Source of the DNA: Streptomyces sp. SAT1
GTDB lineage: Bacteria; Actinomycetota; Actinomycetes; Streptomycetales; Streptomycetaceae
Direction: 5' to 3'
DNA: 64,000 nt
Assembly (NCBI RefSeq): GCF_001654495.1
Contig: NZ_CP015849.1
Location: forward strand, 1-64,000
Shown: positions 45,496-53,915 of the stretch, in pieces
Position numbering within the stretch: position 1 is the stretch's first letter
Layout: every line of letters begins with the position of its first letter
Position numbers and translations under genes: made by a program
Notes under the pieces: generated by a model
Database searches by the model: none
Seen by the model: only the letters and a program-made list of their open reading frames with translations
What the model was told of the DNA's origin: nothing

Positions 45496-46266
45496 ATGAC
45501 CAGCACGCCCCCGTCCGCCGAAGCAGCCGAGTTCGCCGGGCGGACGGCTCTCGTCACCGGCGCCGCGCGCGGCGTCGGCAAGGAGACCGTGGCCCTCCTG
45601 CACGCCCGCGGCGCACGTGTCGCCGCCCTCGACATACGGCCCCAACTGGCTTCGCTGGAGCAGGAGTTCCCCGGAGTCGTGACCGTGTCCGGCGATGTCA
45701 CCGCGGAGGAGACCGCCACCCGTGCGGTACGGTCCGCCGTCGACGCCTTCGGCGGGCTGGACATCCTCGTCAACAACGCCGGACGCACCCTGAACAAGCC
45801 CGTCACGCGGACCACCGCCCAGGACTGGGACAGCGTCATGGACGTCAACGCCCGCGGTGCCTTCTTCCTCGCCCGCGAGGCCTTCCGCGCCATGGAGGAG
45901 CGCGGGGGTGGCGGCGCCATCGTCAGCACCGGCTCCTACGCGTCCACCGTCGGCCTGCCCTCGGGTGCCGCGTACAGCGCGTCGAAGGGCGCGCTGGCCC
46001 AGCTGACCAAGGTACTGGCGCTGGAGGGCGGCCCCCTGGGCATCCGCGCGAACCTCGTCGCCGCGGGTGTCGTCGAGACGGACTTCCTCGACACCTTCCG
46101 CTCCGACAGCCGCGCCTACCTGGCGTCCTTCGCGGACGCCCACCCCCTGGGCAGAGTGGCGCAGCCCCGCGAGATCGCCGAAGTCCTCTGCTTCCTCGTC
46201 TCGCCGCGGTCCTCCTTCGTCACGGGCGCCGTGCTCGCCGCGGACGGCGGTTTCACTGCGGCCTGA
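45496..46266 (+). CDS. SDR family oxidoreductase
   Basis: A 256-residue NAD(P)-dependent short-chain dehydrogenase. Cofactor motif TGAARGVG (about 21-28), NNAG (about 95-98), catalytic Ser in VSTGSYAS and YSASKG (Tyr/Lys pair). The C-terminus has AADGGFTAA, as in classical SDRs. AAGGAG lies 7 bp before the ATG. Substrate unknown; genomic pairing with the DHA2 pump suggests xenobiotic or stress response. Confidence 0.92.
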   Translation: MTSTPPSAEAAEFAGRTALVTGAARGVGKETVALLHARGARVAALDIRPQLASLEQEFPGVVTVSGDVTAEETATRAVRSAVDAFGGLDILVNNAGRTLNKPVTRTTAQDWDSVMDVNARGAFFLAREAFRAMEERGGGGAIVSTGSYASTVGLPSGAAYSASKGALAQLTKVLALEGGPLGIRANLVAAGVVETDFLDTFRSDSRAYLASFADAHPLGRVAQPREIAEVLCFLVSPRSSFVTGAVLAADGGFTAA

Positions 46267-46353
46267 TCCGGCGTCCGGCGTCCACCGTCTGCGGGGCGCA
46301 GGGCGCGGATACCGAGACAAGAACGTTCGTTCCTAAGCGGCGGCTGGCACGGT

Positions 46354-46530
46354 GTGCTCCTCGGCGGGCCGGTCGAGCGCGCCTACCGCCTCACGCGCTA
46401 CACCCGTATGCCCCGCGGCGGACACTTCGCGGCGCACGAGGAACCCGCCCTGCTCGCCGACGACATCACCGCGTTCTACCGGGGACTCCGCCCGGGTGCC
46501 GCCGCCCCGGAAGGATCTGGTGTCACCCGG
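46354..46530 (+). pseudogene. C-terminal remnant of an epoxide-hydrolase-like alpha/beta hydrolase
   Basis: A short frame reads VERAYRLTRYTRMPRGGHFAAHEEPALLADDITAFYRGLR. This is the catalytic-His end of an alpha/beta hydrolase of the epoxide hydrolase type (MPRGGHFAAxEEP). The N-terminal 300 or so residues, including the nucleophile, are missing, and no start is evident. It overlaps the 3' end of the cyclase gene on the other strand. Confidence 0.65.
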
Positions 46531-47653
46531 ACCGCCCGCCGCTTCCCGCGCCCCTGAGGGGGTGGACCGGGGCCGGCCGCAGCAGCACCGGGCGCAATCT
46601 GCTGTACCCGCGCACCGACACCGGGCGGAGCGCCTTGAGTTCGTACGCGTCCACTCCCGCGAGTTCACCGGCGAACGCCGTGTCGGCCAGGACGGTGCCG
46701 GGGCGTGCCACCGCGGTGAGCCGGGCCGCGATGTTCACCACGGTCCCGTAGACGTCGCCGAAGCGGTTGAGGACGGCGCCGTGGGCCAGCCCGGTCCTCA
46801 CGTGCGGCAGTACCGGCTCCGCCTCGGCGCGGGCGGTGAGTTCCAGGGCGATGTCGGCGGCCGCGGACGCCGACTCGCTGGTGAAGAGCACCTCGTCGCC
46901 GATGGTCTTCACCACCCGGCCCCGGCCGTCGGCAACCACGTCGCCGGTCAGGCTCTCGAACCGGTCGAGGACCGCGAGGAGTTCACCGCTCTCCAGTCCA
47001 CGGGTCATGCGCGTGTAGCCGACCATGTCGGTGAACCCCACCGCCAGGTCGCGGAGGCCGGCGCCCTCGCCGGGAGGCACCGCCCCGCCCCGGGCCGCGC
47101 CGCCGGGCTGGTCCTTCCCCCGTGCCGGTCCCGGTGCCGGGCCGGTCTCCTCCGCCTCGGCCAGCATCCGTTCGGCGTACGCCGCGAGGTGGCGGCGCCA
47201 CACATGCCGCTGCACCAGTTCCATCTCCGGCAGCAGCGCCGCCGCGCGGGCCGTCAACTCCCCACCGTCCAGGGGCGCGCCCGAGGCGCGGTTCATCCAG
47301 GACCAGAGGGTGTACACCTGCCACTCGGCGAGGCGGGACAGATGGTGTCCGAGGGCGCGCGCCATCATCGCCTCGCTCTGCGCGGTGATGAGTCCGGCTC
47401 CGATCATCCGCTCGCCCGCGCGCAGCGCCTCGATGTCGGCGTCGGTGAACACCCGCGCGTCGTCGTCGACCACCGGGAAGCCGAGCGCGCGCCAGATCTC
47501 CATGGTGCGCCCGGCCCCTGTCCCGACCCGCTCGGCGACCTCCCGCCTCGTCCAGGTGCGGCCGCCGCCGAGCAGCAACGCCTCGATGCTCCGCTGCAGT
47601 TCGCCGATGCCGGACGGAGCGCCGGGTTCCGCCGCCGGCTCTGCCGCACTCAT
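46523..47653 (-). CDS. Class III adenylate/guanylate cyclase domain protein
   Basis: A 376-residue protein. The N-terminal half is helical and looks like a MerR/DUF-type regulatory region (TRREVAERVGTGAGRTMEIWRALGFP). The C-terminal half is a class III cyclase domain: VGFTDMVGYTRMTRGL (metal Asp), GRVVKTIGDEVLFTSES (second metal Asp), HVRTGLAHGAV and VVNIAARLTAVARPG (transition-state Asn/Arg). So cyclic nucleotide synthesis is plausible. ATG at 47653 overlaps the universal-stress gene stop. It ends in a Pro/Gly-rich tail. Confidence 0.85.
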   Translation of the reverse strand: MSAAEPAAEPGAPSGIGELQRSIEALLLGGGRTWTRREVAERVGTGAGRTMEIWRALGFPVVDDDARVFTDADIEALRAGERMIGAGLITAQSEAMMARALGHHLSRLAEWQVYTLWSWMNRASGAPLDGGELTARAAALLPEMELVQRHVWRRHLAAYAERMLAEAEETGPAPGPARGKDQPGGAARGGAVPPGEGAGLRDLAVGFTDMVGYTRMTRGLESGELLAVLDRFESLTGDVVADGRGRVVKTIGDEVLFTSESASAAADIALELTARAEAEPVLPHVRTGLAHGAVLNRFGDVYGTVVNIAARLTAVARPGTVLADTAFAGELAGVDAYELKALRPVSVRGYSRLRPVLLRPAPVHPLRGAGSGGRSG

Positions 47654-48099
47654 GTGGTGTGGACGATCAGCACGTCGACACCGGCTTTTCTGGCGACGTC
47701 CGCGGGGACGGAGCCCAGGATGCGGCCGGCGATCGAGCGCAGCCCCCGGTTCCCGACGACCAGGAGGTCGGCCGAACATTCTCGGGCGACCCGCACGAGC
47801 GCGGCGACCGGTTCGTCCCGTACCGCGACCGTCCGCACGTCCGCCGCATGCTGTGCGCGGGCCCGGTCGCCGGCGATCCGCAGGGTGTCCTCGGCGGGCG
47901 CTGAGCCCACCACTTGGTATGCCTCAGCTCCTAACTGATCCTTGGCCAGGTCGAGTTCGGGGCCGCTCATGGGCGTGTACGCGCAGGCGATGACGAGTTC
48001 GGCGCCGCAGGCGGCGGCGAGCCGGGCCGCCCTCTCGACCGCGGCGAACGACGACTCAGAGCCGTCGGTGCCGACCAGGACAGTGCGATAGGCGGCCAA
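47650..48099 (-). CDS. Universal stress protein UspA family
   Basis: A 149-residue single-domain UspA protein: YRTVLVGTDGSESSFAAVERAARLA, and ATP-type motif VVGNRGLRSIAGRILGSVPADVARKAG followed by DVLIVHTT. I chose TTG at 48099 because it lies directly before the domain and GGGG/AGGAG are upstream. AT-rich sequence follows upstream (48100-48145). It overlaps the cyclase start, so the two are coupled. Confidence 0.87.
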   Translation of the reverse strand: MAAYRTVLVGTDGSESSFAAVERAARLAAACGAELVIACAYTPMSGPELDLAKDQLGAEAYQVVGSAPAEDTLRIAGDRARAQHAADVRTVAVRDEPVAALVRVARECSADLLVVGNRGLRSIAGRILGSVPADVARKAGVDVLIVHTT

Positions 48100-48289
48100 G
48101 ACAATCCCCTTACTCCTAAGTAAACTTACTGTCGAGTAAAATAGGATGCGGCCGACTCGTCGGGCAAGGGGTGCGACACGTGGTACGGACGTGCTGTTGC
48201 CAACAGCACACCGGTGGATGCGGTGAGGGCGGCGTCGCCCCTCGGGCGGCGCGGCGGAGCAGGGGGACCGTGGAGCGGGCTGCCGCCGC

Positions 48290-49273
48290 TCACGCCTGAC
48301 CGGTGGCCGTCGCCGCGTTGCGGAGTGCGAGTTCGGCGAACGCCTCGGTGAGTTGCGGTGGGCTGATGACCGTGACGGCCGTGTCGAAGCGGTTGAGGGA
48401 GGCCGCCAGAGCGATCCAGGACCATGATCCCGCGGTGTAGCGGCACTGGTGGGGGCCGAGATCCTCGACAGTGCCGTCGCCGGCGAAGGGTGCGACGGCG
48501 GCGGCGGGCTTCCCCAGGACGACGGTGCCCACGCAGGGCCAGGTGTTGGCCCCGTCCGAACCCTTGAAGCGCGCCGAGACATAGTCCTGGACGCTGCCGC
48601 CGGGGATCTCCCGAGGGGTGAAGCGGGGCCCGGCCGGGGTGCGCGGGGAGATGCGGTCGGCGCGGAAGACGTACCAGTCGCCGTGTTCGAGGTCCCACGC
48701 CACCAGGTACCAGCGGCCGTGGGACGTCACGAGGTGGTGGGGCTCGACCCGGCGCGGTGGCACGGGCTCGTCACCCTCTCGCCGGGGAGAGGCGTAGTCG
48801 AACCGGAGCACTTCGCGGGCGCGGACGGCGCCGGAGAGGGTGACGAGCACCTGAGGGGACACGGGGAGCGCGGGTCCGTCGCCGGGGCGGGGGACGGCGG
48901 TGAACTCGAGCTGGTCGATCCGGTGCCGCAGACGGGCGGGCATGATCTGGCGGACGGTGGTCAGTGCCCGAAGGGCTGCGTCCTCGGTGCCCGCTCCGAT
49001 CACGGTGGCGGCTTGCAGGGCGACGGTCAGGGCGACCACCTGCTCGTCGTCGAACAGCAGCGGAGGCAGTTCCGTGCCGGCGTCGAGCCGGTAGCCGCCG
49101 TCCGGGCCCATGGTCGTCCGGATGCTGTAGCCCATCTCGCGCAGCCGGTCGACGTCCCGCCGCACGGTGCGGTGGCTGACCTCCAGTCGTTCGGCCAGCA
49201 CGGCGCCGGGCCAGTCGCGCCTGGCCTGCAGCAGCGACAGCAGACGGAGCAGCCGGGAAGTGGTCGTCGCCAT
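48290..49273 (-). CDS. WYL-domain (YafY/DeoR-like) transcriptional regulator
   Basis: A 327-residue regulator. HTH: SRLLRLLSLLQARRDWPGAVLAERLEVSHRTVRRDVDRLREMGY. The middle WYL domain has VEPHHLVTSHGRWYLVAWDLEHGDWYVFRADRI. The end is a WCX-type helix region. It is divergent from the VOC gene at 49378 across about 100 bp and is likely its regulator. The 190-bp gap to the universal-stress gene shows no further gene. Confidence 0.92.
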   Translation of the reverse strand: MATTTSRLLRLLSLLQARRDWPGAVLAERLEVSHRTVRRDVDRLREMGYSIRTTMGPDGGYRLDAGTELPPLLFDDEQVVALTVALQAATVIGAGTEDAALRALTTVRQIMPARLRHRIDQLEFTAVPRPGDGPALPVSPQVLVTLSGAVRAREVLRFDYASPRREGDEPVPPRRVEPHHLVTSHGRWYLVAWDLEHGDWYVFRADRISPRTPAGPRFTPREIPGGSVQDYVSARFKGSDGANTWPCVGTVVLGKPAAAVAPFAGDGTVEDLGPHQCRYTAGSWSWIALAASLNRFDTAVTVISPPQLTEAFAELALRNAATATGQA

Positions 49274-49377
49274 GTTCCCGACCGTAACGCGAGTGTGGGA
49301 CACGACCTGTCCTCCACTGCTGCGAGAGTCGGTGGTGCCGGGACAGGCCCGGCACCACATGTGCGCAAGGAGCAGTT

Positions 49378-49845
49378 GTGAGCATCAGGACGACCCCCCA
49401 CCTCAATTTCCGGGGCGAGGCCCGCGCGGCCCTGGAGTTCTACCAGGGTGCCTTCGGTGGCGAGGTCACCCTCGCCACGTACGGCGATCTCGGCATGCCG
49501 AAGGACCTCCCGGGCGCCGGGAACGTGGTCTTCGGCCAGGTCGAGACCGCCGAGGGGTTCCGCGTCATGGCCTACGACATCCCGGGTCCCTCCGGCGGCC
49601 CGGCCGGCGGCACGGGCTCGACCCGCCGGGAGAACGGCACCACGATCACCACGCAGCCGTTCTTCGTCTCGGTGCGCGGGGAGACCTTCGAGGAGGTCGA
49701 GGCGTACTGGGAGAAGCTGTCCGCCGGCTCCTCGGTCGTCGAGCCCCTGGCCGCCTCGGCGTGGAGCGCGGGCTTCGGGATGCTCACCGACCGCTTCGGG
49801 GTCACGTGGGTCCTGGACGTCGCCGCCGCCCACCAGGCGGAGTAG
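49378..49845 (+). CDS. PhnB-like VOC family protein
   Basis: A 155-residue VOC protein of the PhnB/3-demethylubiquinone-methyltransferase-like type: TPHLNFRGEARAALEFYQGAFGGEVTLATYGDLG, then TTQPFFVSVRGETFEEVEAYWEKL and FGMLTDRFGVTWVLDV. GTG 49378 is preceded by AAGGAG. Typically co-located with WYL or YafY regulators, as here. Confidence 0.9.
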   Translation: MSIRTTPHLNFRGEARAALEFYQGAFGGEVTLATYGDLGMPKDLPGAGNVVFGQVETAEGFRVMAYDIPGPSGGPAGGTGSTRRENGTTITTQPFFVSVRGETFEEVEAYWEKLSAGSSVVEPLAASAWSAGFGMLTDRFGVTWVLDVAAAHQAE

Positions 49846-49896
49846 GAGCGCCGTCGGAGAACCGCTCGCCGGTGCGGAGCGTTCTCTCGCGGGGTG

Positions 49897-50560
49897 TCAC
49901 CACGACCCGTCGAAGAAGGCTGCCAGGGCCTCGGCCGGGGCGAGCGCGTTCTTGGCGTCGGCGAGGGGACGAGGACGGCGAACGCCGACGCCGGCACGAC
50001 GCTGGAGCCGCCGGGCCACGCCGCCATGCGCCGCACGCGCCGGTCGGCCGGGGCGGACCGCGGGAGGGCGCGCCACGCGGGCACGCTCGCGGCGAGGAAC
50101 GCGAGCGCGACGGCCGCGGCGAGAGCGGCCAGGACGGCGCGGTACTCGGCGAACCGGGAGACCCTGGCGTCCAGGGGCGGCGGCGTACGGCCGTACGCTC
50201 CCCCGGGTCGTCGTGCAGGCGCTGCTCGGCCTGGGTGAGAGTGGCGGCGAGTTCACCACGGGGGGATCCGCGGGTCAGCATCGGGAGCAGCGAGGCGACC
50301 GGGGCCGCCGCTGCCTGGACGTTGGCCATCGCGGCCACCAGGGCGGCCAGGGTGAGCAGCGCCGTCCCGGTGGCGGACGCGGCGGGGACGTGACCGCCGC
50401 TGCGGCGGAAGGCGTTGCACAGGACGGCGCTCGGCAGGCCGAGGCTGAGGAGCAGCAGGACGGAGACGGCGGCCTTGACCAAGTGGTAGTGGAACCAGTA
50501 GGTGACCGCGCCGTCCAGATCACCGGTGACCCGGCTGTCGCCCGGTCTCCGGTACGTGAC
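49897..50560 (-). pseudogene. Broken membrane protein gene
   Basis: This minus-strand stretch encodes coding-like peptides in more than one frame. The first part reads TYWFHYHLVKAAVSVLLLLS, LGLPSAVLCNAFRRSGG, TALLTLAALVAAMANVQAAA and ELAATLTQAEQRLHDDPGE. Near 50205 the sense continues in another frame (AYGRTPPPLDARVSRFAEYR and VLAALAAAVALAFLAASVPAW) and then in a third frame ending NALAPAEALAAFFDGSW. No start codon precedes the first frame. I read it as a frameshifted two- or three-helix membrane protein. Confidence 0.55.
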
Positions 50561-50610
50561 GGATCCGCCGCGGAAGACGCGGGCGGGCAGGGACCCGGGA
50601 AGCGTCGGTG

Positions 50611-51819
50611 TCAGCGGGCGGCGCGCGCGGACGTGGGCGGGCAGCACCCTTGCGGTGCGCCGATGGTCACGGCGCCGCGGAAGCCGCCCGGCGCGAGGAC
50701 CGACATCGAGTCGAGCGACGCGTCGGGAACGGGCAGCAGGTGTGCGTCGACCCAGGTGTCGCCCGTGGCCGCGTTGGCCCAGGGGTCCTCGATCACGACG
50801 GCGCCGGGGACCGCCCCGTGGCACAGCACCCAGTGCGGGACGTCGAAGCCCTGCATCGCGGCCAGCGAGACCAGGAGCAGCACCTGCTCCCCCCGGCCGA
50901 GCGCGCCCCGGATCTCCGCCATGGGGAGGTGGCGCGGGTCGACCGGGACGCCGGTCCGCTCGGCGTCCGTCCGTGACGCGTGCTGGAGCAGGGCGCGCCA
51001 TTCCCGTTCGTGCTCCGGGTGATGGTCGAGCAGGACGGGCCGGTCCGTGTCGAGGTGGACCGTGACGGGGGACGCCGGCCACGCCCGGCGCACCGCGACC
51101 CCCAGTCCGACGGGTTCGCACGCGGGGAAGTTGGTCGCGCCGCGCCACAGTGTCAGTTCCCGCTCGCGGTCCAGGGCCTCCCGCGGCAGCGCGCCCGCGT
51201 GCGCCTGCGCGACCAGGGCGGTGACCGCGCCGCACGTGAAGTGCGTGGTCTGGCCGTAGTACGGGGGTTCGGCCACCGGGTCGTCACCCAGCCAGCGCAC
51301 GTAGCCGGTCCCGGGACCCACCGCGTCCGCCGCCTGCGCGAGCGGGGGGTGCAGCGGGGTGAAGCCCGCTGCGGCGGTGGCCTCGGGACTCGCCGTCCAG
51401 CCTTCCCACTTGACCTGTGCGAGCCCTTGGCGGCGTGCGTGGGCGACGACCGCGGCGACGGCGGCCGGCACGTCGCCGACCGCGTCGACGATCTTCAGAT
51501 AGGACGCGTGCGGGCGCGCCGTCACCAGCGCGGCGGCGCTCCACTCCTCGCCGTCGCCGTCCGGTACGGCCACGATGTGCGGGGCCTGGGAGGCGCGGTC
51601 GGTCGTGCGCCAGCGCTCCAGTACTTCAGGAGGGCCGAGCCGCCGCAGCGGGGGCGGCGGCACGTCGGGCACGAACGGGAGGACGATGCGCTGGTCCACG
51701 GTGCTCTTCTTCACGGGTGTTTCCTGCTGTGCTGTTTCCTGCTGTGCTGTTTCCTGTTGTGGTGTGTCTCGTCGTGACGGGTCTCGCCGCGGCGTGTGTG
51801 TGTCGGCGTCCCGCCTCAT
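50611..51819 (-). CDS. C39-like (DUF3335-type) cysteine peptidase-fold protein
   Basis: A 402-residue protein of the C39 peptidase-like family. Expected catalytic residues are visible: YYGQTTHFTCGAVTALVAQ (Gln and Cys), DVPHWVLCHG (His) and VIEDPWANA (Asp/Asn). The N-terminus begins MRRDADTHTPRRDPSRRD and then QQETAQQETAQQETP, encoded by a tandem repeat. I chose ATG 51819 because it overlaps the permease stop (ATGA). A GTG in PVKKSTVDQR would remove the repeats. It is coupled to a siderophore permease. Peptide cleavage or processing of a metallophore-linked peptide is possible but unproven. Confidence 0.82.
   Translation of the reverse strand: MRRDADTHTPRRDPSRRDTPQQETAQQETAQQETPVKKSTVDQRIVLPFVPDVPPPPLRRLGPPEVLERWRTTDRASQAPHIVAVPDGDGEEWSAAALVTARPHASYLKIVDAVGDVPAAVAAVVAHARRQGLAQVKWEGWTASPEATAAAGFTPLHPPLAQAADAVGPGTGYVRWLGDDPVAEPPYYGQTTHFTCGAVTALVAQAHAGALPREALDRERELTLWRGATNFPACEPVGLGVAVRRAWPASPVTVHLDTDRPVLLDHHPEHEREWRALLQHASRTDAERTGVPVDPRHLPMAEIRGALGRGEQVLLLVSLAAMQGFDVPHWVLCHGAVPGAVVIEDPWANAATGDTWVDAHLLPVPDASLDSMSVLAPGGFRGAVTIGAPQGCCPPTSARAAR
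51721..51765 (-). repeat. Three tandem 15-bp repeats in the C39-like gene
   Basis: Units at 51721-51735, 51736-51750 (identical) and 51751-51765 (two differences) encode QQETA repeats in the N-terminal extension of the C39-like protein. Confidence 0.85.
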
Positions 51820-53915
51820 GCGCGCGACCGCCGGAGCACCCAGACGAAGTACGGCGCACCGACCAGGGCGACCATGAGGCCGGCCGGCAGCTGGGACGGG
51901 GCGATGAGGGTGCGGCCGAGGGCGTCGGCCACGCAGACCAGCAGCGCGCCGAGCAGCATCGAGACCGGGATCGCGCGGACGTGCCGGGCGCCCACCAGCG
52001 ACCGGGCCAGGTGCGGGGCGACGAGACCCACGAATCCGACCACGCCGACGGCGACCACGCTGAGCGCGGCGAGCACCGCGGCGATCGCGAGGACGGTGAA
52101 GCGGGCGCGTTCCGGGCGGACACCGACGATGCGCGGGGTGTCCTCGTCGACGGCGAGCAGGTCGAGCCGGTCGCGCAGGGCGAGCAGCACCGGGAGGGCG
52201 AGGGCCAGGGCGACCGCGACGGGTACGACGTCGGACAGCGTACGGCCGTAGGTGGTACCGGAGAGCCAGGTGAAGATCCGGGGCGTGTTCCACGGATCGG
52301 CGCGCAGCAGGAGGAACGTGGTGACGGAGCTGAGGCCGTACCCGCAGCCGATGCCGATCAGCACGAACCGGTCGGGCAGGAAGCCGCCGCGCCAGGACAG
52401 CAGGGCGATCAGCGCGAACGTGGCCAGCCCGGTGGCGACGGCGGCCACGATGAGCAGCGGCCGCCCGCCGGGAAGGCCGGAGGTGACGACGGCCGCCGCG
52501 CCCAGTCCGGCACCCGAGGTGATGCCGAGCACGCCCGGCTCCGCCAGGGGGTTGCGCACCGCGCTCTGCACGACGCAGCCGGCCAGTCCGAGCGCCGCTC
52601 CGGCGACGACCGCTGCCGTCACCCTCGGGACCCGGTCGTCCAGCGCCTGACCGATCAGGTCCGGGGCAGCGCCCTGTACCCAGAGCGCGAGGTCGCCCGT
52701 GCGCAGCCAGAGGCTTCCCGCGAGGACCGCGACGAGGGCCGCGCCCGCCAGCAGCGCCGTGGCGCCGCACACGACGAGGACGAAGGCGCGACGCGACCGT
52801 ACGGCGACCCGTGTGTGCGGGGTCTGCCGCAGCCCGCCCGTGTCGCGCAGGCGGAGCGCGAGGGCCACGATCACCACGGAGCCGAGCAGTGCCGTGGGCA
52901 CGCCGGTGGGGATGGAGGCGGCGCCGTCCGCGCCCTGCACCGCGCGCAGCGAGGCGTCCGCGAGCAGGACGAGCAGCGCACCGAACAGCCCGGCCGCGGG
53001 CACCAGGTACAGGTGTCTGCGCAGGGCCCGGACCCGTCCGGCGAGCAGCCGGGCCAGCACGGGGGCACCGAGGCCGACGAAGCCGATGGGGCCCGCGAGG
53101 GTCACCGCGGTGGCGGTCAGCACCACCGCGCAGAGCACCGCGGCTACACGGGTGGACCGGATCGGCACGCCCAGGGCGGAGGCGGCGTCGTCGCCGAGGC
53201 CCATCACGTCCAGCCTCCTGGACAGCGCGAGGGCGGCGCACAGCACCGCGGCCACCACGGGGAAGGCCCGTACCGAGGCGTCGATGTTCAGCTGCGCGAG
53301 CGAGCCGCTCCCCCAGGCGAAGAGGCCGGTGGTGTTCTGGCTGAACAGGATGAGCAGCATCGACGTCCCCGCGTCCAGCGCCATCGCGGTCGCCGAACCG
53401 GCGAGGATCAGCCGGGTGCCGGTGGTACCGGCGGCCCGGCCCGCGAGGAGCAGTACGAGCGCCGCCGCGGCCAGCCCGCCCGCGAAGGCGACGGCGCCCG
53501 ACGCCCACAGCGGGACGGTGAGACCGGCGGCCGCGACGAGCGACAGCGTGAAGTAGGCCCCGGCCGTGACCGCGAGCGTGTCCGGGGAGGCGAGCGAGTT
53601 GCGGGTGACGGACTGGAGCAGCGCTCCGGCGCAGCCGAGGGCGAGGCCCACCGCCACGCCCGCGAACAGCCGCGGCAGGCGCGAGCCGGTGATGATCTCG
53701 GCGACCGGCGCCCCGCCGCCGTCGCGTTCCCCGGCGAGGTAGCGCACCAGGTCACCGACGCCGACGCCCGATGTTCCCTGGGTCAGATGCCACAGGCCCA
53801 CCAGCACGGTGGCGGCCAGCAGCACCGCGAGGACGGCCGCCCCGGCGGGGCCGCTGCCGCGCTCGGCGCGCGGCGGCGTGCCCGTCCGGGTCGCCGTTTC
53901 CTGCAGGGCGTTCAC
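51816..53915 (-). CDS. Fused double FecCD siderophore permease
   Basis: A 699-residue protein made of two FecCD permease halves in one chain, each about 330 residues. Half 1: SRLPRLFAGVAVGLALGCAGALLQ, LARLLAGRVRALRRH; half 2: DRVPRVTAAVVAGAALGLAGC, SAVRNPLAEPGVLGITSGA and HLARSLVGARHVRAIPVSM (coupling region). This is the FhuB-like arrangement, so one chain replaces the usual permease dimer. GTG 53915 overlaps the lipoprotein stop (GTGA), and the stop overlaps the C39-like start. With the ATPase and lipoprotein it imports a ferric siderophore. Confidence 0.93.
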   Translation of the reverse strand: MNALQETATRTGTPPRAERGSGPAGAAVLAVLLAATVLVGLWHLTQGTSGVGVGDLVRYLAGERDGGGAPVAEIITGSRLPRLFAGVAVGLALGCAGALLQSVTRNSLASPDTLAVTAGAYFTLSLVAAAGLTVPLWASGAVAFAGGLAAAALVLLLAGRAAGTTGTRLILAGSATAMALDAGTSMLLILFSQNTTGLFAWGSGSLAQLNIDASVRAFPVVAAVLCAALALSRRLDVMGLGDDAASALGVPIRSTRVAAVLCAVVLTATAVTLAGPIGFVGLGAPVLARLLAGRVRALRRHLYLVPAAGLFGALLVLLADASLRAVQGADGAASIPTGVPTALLGSVVIVALALRLRDTGGLRQTPHTRVAVRSRRAFVLVVCGATALLAGAALVAVLAGSLWLRTGDLALWVQGAAPDLIGQALDDRVPRVTAAVVAGAALGLAGCVVQSAVRNPLAEPGVLGITSGAGLGAAAVVTSGLPGGRPLLIVAAVATGLATFALIALLSWRGGFLPDRFVLIGIGCGYGLSSVTTFLLLRADPWNTPRIFTWLSGTTYGRTLSDVVPVAVALALALPVLLALRDRLDLLAVDEDTPRIVGVRPERARFTVLAIAAVLAALSVVAVGVVGFVGLVAPHLARSLVGARHVRAIPVSMLLGALLVCVADALGRTLIAPSQLPAGLMVALVGAPYFVWVLRRSRA

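Noticed and set aside
46321..46328. GAACGTTC palindrome as regulator site
   Set aside because: Only 8 bp and not at a promoter; likely chance.
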